Part shown: in pieces, positions 15,695 through 22,205 of the stretch
Layout of the letters: each line of letters opens with the position of its first letter
How positions within the stretch are numbered: position 1 is the stretch's first letter
Assembly (NCBI GenBank): GCA_947491475.1
Contig: CANLKN010000007.1
Coordinates: forward strand, 1 to 57,659
Direction of reading: 5' to 3'
Length of the DNA stretch: 57,659 bases
DNA from: Akkermansiaceae bacterium
GTDB lineage: Bacteria; Verrucomicrobiota; Verrucomicrobiia; Verrucomicrobiales; Akkermansiaceae
Position numbers and translations under genes: made by a program
The notes under the pieces: model-generated
Told to the model about the DNA's origin: nothing
The model's database searches: none
The model's input: the letters and a program-made list of their open reading frames with translations, nothing else

Positions 15695-16393
15695 ATGCCC
15701 CATGTTCTGCTGGTTGAAGACGAGCCCGCCATCGCCGACACGCTGGTTTACGCTTTGGAAACCGAGTGTTTCACAGTGACGCACACGCTCACCGGCAGCG
15801 ATGCCCTCGCTGCCGCGGGCAGTGGAAATTTCGATTTCGCCATTCTCGACATCGGTTTGCCGGACATGACGGGCCTCGAAGTCTGCCGCCGCCTGCGCGA
15901 AATCTCGGCGATCCCCGTGCTTTTCCTCACCGCCCGCGATGGCGAACTCGACCGCATCCTCGGCTTGGAACTCGGCGGCGATGATTATGTGACCAAACCG
16001 TTTTCGCCCCGTGAAATCGTCGCCCGCGTCCGCGCCATTCTGCGCCGGACCGGTGCTTTGGTTTCCCAAACTCACGAAACTCCGGCCTCCGAAAAACACG
16101 CCTTCATCCATCACGACCCATCAGCGATGCGCATTCATTGCGCCGGCACGCCGCTCGATCTCACCGCCCACGAATACAAACTCCTGCTGGTCCTGATGGA
16201 GCATCCCGGCCGCGTTTTCACCCGCGATCAACTGCTCGACCACGCATGGCAGGACCCGGGCGCGGTCACCGACCGCACGGTGGACGCCCACATCAAATCA
16301 ATCCGCTCGAAACTCCGCGCCGCCAGCAACGGTGCCGAAAACCTGATCGAAACCCGCCGCGGCCTTGGCTACAGCTTGGCTCCAAAATCTTAA
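15695..16393 (+). CDS. creB: CreB-like OmpR-family response regulator
   Basis: 232 residues from ATG 15695 (MPHVLLVEDEPAIADTL), the canonical receiver start. The phosphoacceptor is D52 in AILDIGLPDMTG, the acidic pocket is E8/D9, and the conserved Lys is K101 in YVTKPFSPRE. The C-terminal winged helix includes FTRDQLLDHAW and VDAHIKSIRSKL. Pairing with a CreC-like kinase 44 bp downstream, and a CreD-like gene elsewhere in the window, support the CreB assignment. In enterobacteria CreBC responds to fermentative growth and cell-wall stress; the signal here is unknown. Confidence 0.85.
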   Translation: MPHVLLVEDEPAIADTLVYALETECFTVTHTLTGSDALAAAGSGNFDFAILDIGLPDMTGLEVCRRLREISAIPVLFLTARDGELDRILGLELGGDDYVTKPFSPREIVARVRAILRRTGALVSQTHETPASEKHAFIHHDPSAMRIHCAGTPLDLTAHEYKLLLVLMEHPGRVFTRDQLLDHAWQDPGAVTDRTVDAHIKSIRSKLRAASNGAENLIETRRGLGYSLAPKS

Positions 16394-16395
16394 TT

Positions 16396-16436
16396 TCAGC
16401 TTCTCAGCTTCTCAGCATTTCAGCTTTTACCTATAA
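16396..16436 (+). repeat. 8-nt-period repeat array between creB and creC
   Basis: The 44-bp creB-creC spacer is almost entirely made of CAGCTTCT, CAGCTTCT, CAGCATTT and CAGCTTTT in a row, ending in AC. The same end (CAGCTTTTAC) and a similar period recur at 30711-30750 in the act operon. See the finding on spacer arrays. Confidence 0.75.
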
Positions 16437-16437
16437 G

Positions 16438-17874
16438 ATGCGCTTCACCCGGGTCACGCTGTTCTTCATCGCCTTCATCATCACGCTGGGTTTCTATCAA
16501 CTCGCGCGCCATTTCCTCGCCGAGGTCGAACCACAGACCTTCCAGGCCACCGAGGAAATGATGGTGGACACCGCCAATCTGCTCGCGGAATTGGCGGAGC
16601 GCGACCTGCGAAACGGATCTGTGGACGCAGATGCGTTGCGCGGGGCATTCGACGCCGCCCACGCGCGCCGGATCGGTGCCCGGATTTTCGAGCACATCAA
16701 GGACGAGGTCGGCATCCATGCCTACATTACCGATGCGCAGGGCAAAGTGCTCTTCGACTCCCAACAAGGCCGGCGCGAGGGCATGAATCTGAGCGGCATG
16801 CGCGATGTCAGCCTCACCCTCGGCGGCGGCTACGGCGCTCGTAGTAGCCGCGATGATCCGGATGATTCATCAACCTCCGTGCTCTACGTCGCCGCGCCGA
16901 TCGGCGACCCGTCCTCGCCGATCGGCGTGCTCACCCTGTTCAAGCCTCAAGCCGACATGATGCCACTCATCCGCGAGCGACGCCGCATCATCTACACCGC
17001 CTGCGGCCTGATCGGCGGCGGCATTCTTTTCCTCATCGGCGCAGTTTTCCTCTGGCTTTTCAAACCAATCGGAAAAATCACCGATTACGCCCGCGCCATC
17101 GAACGCGGCGAACGCCCGCCCAAACCGCACATCGGCATCGGCCGAGAAGTCAACACACTGGCCGGTGCGCTCGACTCGATGCGCGACTCGCTCGAAGACC
17201 GCAAATATGTCGAGCGCTACATCCAGACGCTCACCCATGAGATGAAAAGCCCGCTCGCCGCCATCCGTGGCGCGGCGGAACTCATCGATGAGGACATGCC
17301 TGCGGTAACCCGCAAACATTTCCTCGAAAACATCCTCGCCGAGACCTCGCGCAGCGAGCGCCTCATCAGCCGCCTGCTCGAACTCTCGGCCATCGAAAGC
17401 CGTAAGACGCTCGACGCCGCACAAGCATGTGATCTCCGCGACATCGTCACCGGCGCCATCGAGCAAGCCAGCCCGCTTGCGGAGATCGCCGGCGTCTCAC
17501 TCATCACGGAGTTTCCACCCACTCCGCTGCCCGTCCATTGCGACGCCTTCATTCTCCGCGCCGCAGTGACGAATTTGTTAGAAAACGCCATCGACTTCTC
17601 GCCGCACGGCGAGTCGGTGCAAATCACACTCTCGGCAAACAACGGCCAAACGCTGCTTTCCATCCGCGATCATGGCTCAGGCATCCCGGATTACGCGCGG
17701 GAAAAGGTTTTCGAGCGCTTTTTCTCGCTGCGCCACCACGGCAAGGGCCGCAAGGGCACCGGCCTCGGCCTCACGCTTGTTAGAGAAGCCGCCGAACTCC
17801 ACGGCGGATCAGTCACGCTGGATTCGGTGCCCGACGGCGGGACGGTGGCCAGACTGACGCTGCCTGCGGCGTGA
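16438..17874 (+). CDS. creC: CreC-like sensor histidine kinase
   Basis: 478 residues. Transmembrane helices at about 6-24 and 186-208 enclose a 160-residue periplasmic sensor that contains GGGYGARSSRDDPDD and SVLYVAAPI, closely matching the CreC sensor signature. A HAMP-like linker, HisKA with H267 in LTHEMKSPLAAIRG, and HATPase motifs NLLENAIDFS, DHGSGIPD, FFSLRH and GTGLGLTL follow. It phosphorylates the CreB-like regulator encoded just upstream. The ATG at 16438 follows the repeat-filled spacer and lacks an SD. Confidence 0.88.
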   Translation: MRFTRVTLFFIAFIITLGFYQLARHFLAEVEPQTFQATEEMMVDTANLLAELAERDLRNGSVDADALRGAFDAAHARRIGARIFEHIKDEVGIHAYITDAQGKVLFDSQQGRREGMNLSGMRDVSLTLGGGYGARSSRDDPDDSSTSVLYVAAPIGDPSSPIGVLTLFKPQADMMPLIRERRRIIYTACGLIGGGILFLIGAVFLWLFKPIGKITDYARAIERGERPPKPHIGIGREVNTLAGALDSMRDSLEDRKYVERYIQTLTHEMKSPLAAIRGAAELIDEDMPAVTRKHFLENILAETSRSERLISRLLELSAIESRKTLDAAQACDLRDIVTGAIEQASPLAEIAGVSLITEFPPTPLPVHCDAFILRAAVTNLLENAIDFSPHGESVQITLSANNGQTLLSIRDHGSGIPDYAREKVFERFFSLRHHGKGRKGTGLGLTLVREAAELHGGSVTLDSVPDGGTVARLTLPAA

Positions 17875-17886
17875 TGTTTCCTGAGC

Positions 17887-18024
17887 CTAGCGAAAATGAA
17901 TCCGACCATCGACTGCTTCGAGGCGAATCCTCTGGCCTGTTATGATTTTCCCACTCAGCAGGGCCTCGACAACCAAGGTGCCTATCAAGCGATCCATCAC
18001 CCGCTCAAGATTCCTCGCCCCGCC
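17887..18024 (-). pseudogene. C-terminal remnant of a ClpB/Hsp100-type AAA+ ATPase
   Basis: 45 codons are open before an in-frame TAG at 18025-18027, with a natural stop at 17887-17889. The translation contains GARNLERVMDRLIGTLVVE, ALLSGKIITGQRIRLE and VDGRIHF, matching the end of the second AAA+ small domain of ClpB/ClpC (GAR.L.R ... L..LLSG ... G..I.L). No ATPase core is visible upstream, so only the gene's tail remains. It lies in a 368-bp non-coding stretch with REP-like palindromes. The match is by recognition of the motif pattern, not by a search. Confidence 0.65.
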
Positions 18025-18102
18025 CTAACTGCCCCCGAGGGTGAAATGTGAAAGTGAACGGCTATGAGAAGGGCGATTCGTATCAATGCCCACAAAGGCA
18101 CA

Positions 18103-18246
18103 CCGCCCATGCGGGCGGACAAGTGGGCGCGCGGTCCTTCTCGATGGGGTGTGGCGGCGCGTCTATGACCGCCGGACTTTTTCCCGAACGACCCCGGCAC
18201 TCCGCCATCACATGGAAATCAGCGACGCTCATAAAGACGCCGCTAC
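18103..18246. repeat. Cluster of REP-like palindromes in decayed DNA
   Basis: CCGCCC-ATGC-GGGCGG forms a hairpin at 18103-18118. GGCGGCGCGTCTATGACCGCCGG (given in parts: GGCGGCGCG, TCTATGACC, GCCGG) lies at 18153-18175. A diverged facing copy reading GTAGCGGCGTCTTTATGAG on the minus strand lies at about 18219-18238. Both resemble the GTAGCGTCGGTCTATGACC units at 51771-51902. No gene is seen in the remainder of 18025-18242. Confidence 0.5.
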
Positions 18247-18773
18247 AGTTCCAACTCGCCGTCGCGTCGCTGGAGATACTTGCGGGAGCCTTTCACGTAT
18301 TTCTCGGCCCAGTGCCTCACCTTGGCCTGTTCGTCGAGCGAGAGGGTGCGGACGACTTTTCCCGGCGATCCAAGCACCAGCGAGCCGGGCGGAATGACGG
18401 TGCCGCCGGTGACCAAAGCCCCCGCACCGATGATTGAACGCTCGCCGATGACGGCACCGTCGAGAATGATCGAGCCCATGCCCACCAGCACCTCGTCCTT
18501 GACGGTGCAGGCATGCAGGATGGCGGAGTGGCCGACGGTGACGAACTCGCCGACGTAGCAGCCGTAGTCATCGGCGAGGTGGATCACCGCGTTGTCCTGG
18601 ATGTTGGAGCGCGGTCCGATGACGATCTCGTTGATGTCGCCGCGGAGGGTGGCTTGATACCAGATGCTGGTTTCCTCGTGAAGGGTCACCCGGCCGATCA
18701 CGTCGGCACTGGCGGCGATGAATGCGGATTCATGGATTTGCGGAGCAAACTCCGCGAAGTTCTCGATGGCCAT
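18243..18773 (-). CDS. Gamma-class carbonic anhydrase-like hexapeptide-repeat protein
   Basis: 176 residues from ATG 18773; a GTG nine codons earlier is possible. A left-handed beta-helix of hexapeptide repeats covers residues 20-150 (for example VIGRVTLHEETSIWYQ, GMGSIILDGAVIGERS). The three metal-ligand histidines of the gamma-CA/YrdA/PaaY group fit NAVIHLAD and VTVGHSAILHAC. The family includes active zinc or iron carbonic anhydrases and inactive relatives. It is the next gene after the coxB end, 100 bp away, on the same strand. Confidence 0.85.
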   Translation of the reverse strand: MAIENFAEFAPQIHESAFIAASADVIGRVTLHEETSIWYQATLRGDINEIVIGPRSNIQDNAVIHLADDYGCYVGEFVTVGHSAILHACTVKDEVLVGMGSIILDGAVIGERSIIGAGALVTGGTVIPPGSLVLGSPGKVVRTLSLDEQAKVRHWAEKYVKGSRKYLQRRDGELEL

Positions 18774-18872
18774 GCGGGAGGCTATACGATGCCCTGCCAC
18801 CCCGCAAGCCCTGTGGCGGTGCGTCGGGATTGAGAACCGCCATCCTGTCGGCTACGGAGACTTCTTGTTTGT

Positions 18873-19622
18873 TTAGAGCTTGGCCTTGCTTTGGCCATCG
18901 AACCATGAATCGAATTCCTCGGCTGCAACCACTTCCATGGTGCCGATCATGTTGCCGTGGTTTTCACCGCAAAGCTGGCCGCAAACGACGAAGGTCTCCA
19001 GCGTCTTGACCGGCGTGAACCACATCGGGATTTCGCGACCGGGGATGGCGTCCTGCTGGATGCGCATCGGCACGATGTGATAGTTGTGGATCACGTCGGT
19101 GGAGGTGATGTTGAGCACGGCCGGACGGTTCACCGGCAGCTTGAGGATCGGGCTGGTGAAATCATCGAGCGCGTTCGGGTCATCGAGATCGAGTCCGATG
19201 TCGCCCACACCGCTCATCAGTGCGGGATTCACGCGGCCGAATTTGCCATCGGCTCCGGGGTAGTGATAGGTCCAGCCGAACTGCCAGCCGACCACGCGCA
19301 CGCGCTGTGGGTTGAGGGTTTGCACTACTTTCCAGTTGTCCACCCGCTCGGCCCAAAGAGGAAACGCGAAGCCCATCAGCAGCACCGCCTCGACGATGAC
19401 CACGCCGACTTCCAAGTGGCTGGAAAGATGGCTTTTCACTCCGGTGTAGGAGGCCTTGGGACTGCGGCGGTGCCAGAAGCGCACGATGCAGTAGAGGAAG
19501 AAAATCGTCCAGCCGATGAACAATACGAACATGAACCAATGGACCACATCAAGCATGTGATCCACCTGACCACCATGGGCGGAGAAATTTTCCGGAATGC
19601 CGAGGAACTTGGAAGGACTCAT
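18873..19622 (-). CDS. coxB: Cytochrome c oxidase subunit II (CuA)
   Basis: 249 residues. Two N-terminal helices (about 22-46 and 72-92) precede the cupredoxin domain. The CuA ligands are in STDVIHNYH and CGQLCGENHGNM: His, Cys-x3-Cys, His, Met are all present. The residue between the cysteines that is usually Glu (the Mg-site glutamate) is Gln here. There is no fused cytochrome c domain, so this is not a caa3-type subunit; the electron donor must be a separate cytochrome, several of which are encoded in this operon. It is the last gene of the respiratory superoperon, unusually placed after coxA, coxC and coxD. Confidence 0.93.
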   Translation of the reverse strand: MSPSKFLGIPENFSAHGGQVDHMLDVVHWFMFVLFIGWTIFFLYCIVRFWHRRSPKASYTGVKSHLSSHLEVGVVIVEAVLLMGFAFPLWAERVDNWKVVQTLNPQRVRVVGWQFGWTYHYPGADGKFGRVNPALMSGVGDIGLDLDDPNALDDFTSPILKLPVNRPAVLNITSTDVIHNYHIVPMRIQQDAIPGREIPMWFTPVKTLETFVVCGQLCGENHGNMIGTMEVVAAEEFDSWFDGQSKAKL

Positions 19623-19651
19623 GCGGATGATTTGATATTTGAGATTTGAAA

Positions 19652-19864
19652 TCAGTGGTTGCCGGGGGCGTAGTTGTCGGAAAGCGTGGGATCAAAATGC
19701 TCACGTTCGCGTTTTGCGATGCGGAACATGAAGAATGCAATTCCGGAAAGCATGGCGACGATCACCACCAGCAGAAAGAAGATCGACCAACCGGCGGCGT
19801 CGCCACCGCCCTCGATCATTGAGACGCGGCAGGTGGAACAGGCGAGTAGGGAAAGAGTTTGCAT
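19652..19864 (-). CDS. Tiny membrane protein of the oxidase cluster
   Basis: 70 residues from ATG 19864. It has an N-terminal LLACSTCRVS segment with a C-x2-C, one transmembrane helix (WSIFFLLVVIVAMLSGIAFFMF split around residues 26-47) and a charged tail KREREHFDPTLSD. It lies between coxB and another small membrane protein, in the same orientation and with short spacers, so it is probably an accessory or small structural subunit of the oxidase. No family was recognised; the CSTC pair could bind metal or form a disulfide. Confidence 0.65.
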   Translation of the reverse strand: MQTLSLLACSTCRVSMIEGGGDAAGWSIFFLLVVIVAMLSGIAFFMFRIAKREREHFDPTLSDNYAPGNH

Positions 19865-19883
19865 GATTTCCAGAAGGTGGGGT

Positions 19884-20084
19884 TTAGAGGTGGAGACGGC
19901 GTGCCTTGCGCAGGAAATAGACACCATAAACGGGCATGATCAACACGCCGGCGATGCCGGTAAAGCCTATCGCTGTGGCGAGGGTGCCCTTTTCCGCCGC
20001 GAGCACAAATCCCCACAGGATGAAGAAGGCGAAGAGCATCAAGCTCACGCTGACGAAAACGATGTGGAAACCTTTGAGTGACAT
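19884..20084 (-). CDS. Tiny two-helix membrane protein of the oxidase cluster
   Basis: 66 residues. Helices at about 5-28 (FHIVFVSVSLMLFAFFILWG) and 36-58 are followed by a basic RKARRLHL tail. Position between coxD and the CSTC protein indicates a small subunit or assembly factor of the aa3 oxidase. It resembles generic small cox-cluster membrane proteins, but I cannot name a family. Confidence 0.65.
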   Translation of the reverse strand: MSLKGFHIVFVSVSLMLFAFFILWGFVLAAEKGTLATAIGFTGIAGVLIMPVYGVYFLRKARRLHL

Positions 20085-20108
20085 GGGCGGCGGGTGAGGT
20101 CTGGGGCC

Positions 20109-20489
20109 TTAACGAAGCGTGGGGGTGGCAAGCGGGGCCGGTGTGGTGGACATTCGGCCGTAGAAAAGCGGATCGTGAATCGGATCGTTCTTGGCGAACG
20201 CGGTGAGACCGAACAACACGATCACGAAAATAATACCCGAGCCGAAGATCCAGTAAACCGCCTTCTTCTCGTGATTGAGGTGCATGAAGACTGCCGCGAC
20301 CAAGGTGGCCTTGGTGGCGGCGATTGCCAGGCCGAGAATGGCATCCCACATATCGAAACCATGATGGCCGATATCCAGCGCGGGCACTGTGGCCACCGCC
20401 ACTGTCAGGATGGTGCCAACGAACAAGGCGGCACCGACAATGAGATAGGTGCGGATGGATTTTTGGATTTCTTCAGCGGTATTTGCCAT
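20109..20489 (-). CDS. coxD: Prokaryotic cytochrome c oxidase subunit IV-like protein
   Basis: 126 residues with three transmembrane helices (about 15-34, 48-70 and 78-98). The segment ATKATLVAAVFMHLNHEKK is the signature of bacterial subunit IV (COX4_pro / CyoD-like), in which a helix with K-A-x-L-V-x-x-F-F-M-H-L precedes a charged loop. It stabilises the oxidase. It follows coxC with a 48-bp spacer that is filled by a 7-nt-period repeat. Confidence 0.85.
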   Translation of the reverse strand: MANTAEEIQKSIRTYLIVGAALFVGTILTVAVATVPALDIGHHGFDMWDAILGLAIAATKATLVAAVFMHLNHEKKAVYWIFGSGIIFVIVLFGLTAFAKNDPIHDPLFYGRMSTTPAPLATPTLR

Positions 20490-20498
20490 GGGAAGGGA

Positions 20499-20530
20499 GA
20501 TTTGGAATTTGAAATTTGAGATTTGAAAAC
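20499..20530. repeat. 7-nt-period AT-rich array between coxD and coxC
   Basis: The spacer reads AGATTTGGA, ATTTGAA, ATTTGAG, ATTTGAA in succession. Closely related arrays lie at 19628-19654, 25802-25835 and 30121-30147, all in spacers of the same operon. Confidence 0.75.
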
Positions 20531-20537
20531 AACAGGC

Positions 20538-22163
20538 TCACATCAAGTAGAAGATCGGGAAAACAAAGATCCAGACGAGGTCCACGAAGTGCCAGAAGAG
20601 ACCGCCGACCTCGACGCGGTTGGCGAGCCACTCGGGATTGGAGTTGAACATTTTGCGGCCGAAGAACAGGTAGTAGGCGAGGACCAGCGCGCCGCCAATG
20701 ACGTGCAGGCCGTGCAGGCCGGTGATGGTGAAGTAAAGGGCGTAGTAGGTGTTCCATGCCGGAGTGAACTTGGAGGCGAAACGAACCTGCTCGCGCGGCA
20801 GATCGAAGTGCATCGGGAAGGTTTCCTTGGCTTCGCGGCCCTTGTAGTCGGGGCCCATGAACTCTTCCTTGAGAGCAATTTTCCCCTCACCGCGGTTCAC
20901 GCCATCGCTCATGGCCACGAAGTCCTTCCAGTCGATGCGGTAGCGTTCCTTGGCGGTGGGCTCGCGGTTGGGTTTGCCGGTTTCCTCATTGACGCCGTGG
21001 TCTTTGAGAAGATCGGCCTCGAGTTTCGCGACTTGTGCCTTGTTCCATTCCCACGCTTCACGGGCAAACGTGTGGTTTTGAATGAGCCATGAGTTTTCAA
21101 CTGCGGCGATTGGATCCAGGCCTTTATTCACCGCCTTCATCGCGAGGTGGCGGAAGTCGATGGCATCCACATAGTGGAAACCCATCGGGCTGGGCAGCAA
21201 CTTGCCATCGATGACCGTGTCATCACGCAGGCGGGATTGTGTTTCGCCCTCGCGCACATCGCGTGGCCGGAAATCAAGACGGACGGGCGGCGTGACGGTG
21301 AAAGATACGGTGCTGATTTCAGTGAGCAGTTTACCGGCTTCTTCGAGCGCCTTGACGTCGATGTTCACATCCGAGGCGAGCTGCCAACCGCGTTTGCCGG
21401 GGTTTTCGGCTTTGGTTTTTTTCCATTCCTCGCGGAGCGATGCGGTGCGCAGTGCTCCGTTGTGGGCGCGGGCTTTGAGATGGGCTTTTTGGATTGTTGC
21501 CAGAAGCTCCAAACTCAAAGGCTCGCCGGCCTTGGCAATGAGGGTATCCTGATTTCCGCCTTCACTCGTGCGGGCCGTGACGTCGGCCGCGAGTTTGATT
21601 TCCGCGTTGCGGTGTGCCGCCTGGCTGAGGATTTCCTCCACCCATGGTTTATGATAGCGCACGGTGCTGAAGGTGAGTCCGCCGGATTCGATGCGGATCT
21701 GGTTTTCCTCCACTTCGCTGCCGTGGTGGTTGAGCACGTATTCACCATTCTCCTTTTCATAACCGAGGTGGCCCTCGACGACGGTATAGTCAGTGAGGCG
21801 GACCGCTTGGTGATGGAACTTGACGTTGTATTCGATGGCCTTGAGCACCATGAAAAGCGCGGCGCAGGCAATGGTGATGCCCATGTAGATCTGGAAATGC
21901 CGCCACTTGCCCATCTTGAGCGAGGCCCAGGCGAAGACCACGGTGACCGAGGAACCGATCAGCACAAAGGTGTTGATCAGGCCGGGCAGCACCGGCAGCG
22001 TGCGCTCCGGCCATGGAAAATCCGCGCCGAGCCGCAGGAACACATAGGCCGAGAAGAATCCACCAAAGAGCATGACTTCCGAGGCCAGGAACAACCAGAT
22101 CGCGATCTTGGAGTTGAACAGTCCGGTATCCTTGCGGGGTGTGACAATGTAGGGGATTTCCAT
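20538..22163 (-). CDS. coxC: Cytochrome c oxidase subunit III with large insertion
   Basis: 541 residues, more than twice the usual length. The N-terminal part has three helices (IAIWLFLASEVMLFGGFFSAY at about 20-40, then 60-81 and 92-110) and the conserved Glu of helix 3 in KAIEY. The last 77 residues (TPAWNTYYALYFTITGLHG, HVIGGALVLAYYLFFG, VEVGGLFWHFVDLVWIFVF) are the final two helices of subunit III. Between them, residues about 117-464 form a hydrophilic insertion without cysteines or obvious motifs, mixed in charge. The reading frame is continuous, so this is not a frameshift. The inserted domain would protrude from the membrane. Confidence 0.88.
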   Translation of the reverse strand: MEIPYIVTPRKDTGLFNSKIAIWLFLASEVMLFGGFFSAYVFLRLGADFPWPERTLPVLPGLINTFVLIGSSVTVVFAWASLKMGKWRHFQIYMGITIACAALFMVLKAIEYNVKFHHQAVRLTDYTVVEGHLGYEKENGEYVLNHHGSEVEENQIRIESGGLTFSTVRYHKPWVEEILSQAAHRNAEIKLAADVTARTSEGGNQDTLIAKAGEPLSLELLATIQKAHLKARAHNGALRTASLREEWKKTKAENPGKRGWQLASDVNIDVKALEEAGKLLTEISTVSFTVTPPVRLDFRPRDVREGETQSRLRDDTVIDGKLLPSPMGFHYVDAIDFRHLAMKAVNKGLDPIAAVENSWLIQNHTFAREAWEWNKAQVAKLEADLLKDHGVNEETGKPNREPTAKERYRIDWKDFVAMSDGVNRGEGKIALKEEFMGPDYKGREAKETFPMHFDLPREQVRFASKFTPAWNTYYALYFTITGLHGLHVIGGALVLAYYLFFGRKMFNSNPEWLANRVEVGGLFWHFVDLVWIFVFPIFYLM

Positions 22164-22171
22164 TGAAAGAA

Positions 22172-22196
22172 GTGGCTAGTGAGCAGTGAGCAGGTG
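22172..22196. repeat. 8-nt-period array between coxC and coxA
   Basis: Within the 42-bp coxC-coxA spacer the plus strand reads GGCTAGTGAGC, AGTGAGC, AGGTGG, a short array with a GTGAGCA unit. It is another member of the spacer arrays with 7-8-nt period. Confidence 0.5.
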
Positions 22197-22205
22197 GAGA
22201 TGGAT

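Noticed and set aside
18103-18118. Hairpin CCGCCC-ATGC-GGGCGG as an intrinsic terminator
   Set aside because: No T-tract follows on either strand; listed only as part of the REP-like cluster.
18873-19622. caa3-type oxidase (CoxB with fused cytochrome c)
   Set aside because: No CxxCH in CoxB; the cytochromes are separate genes.
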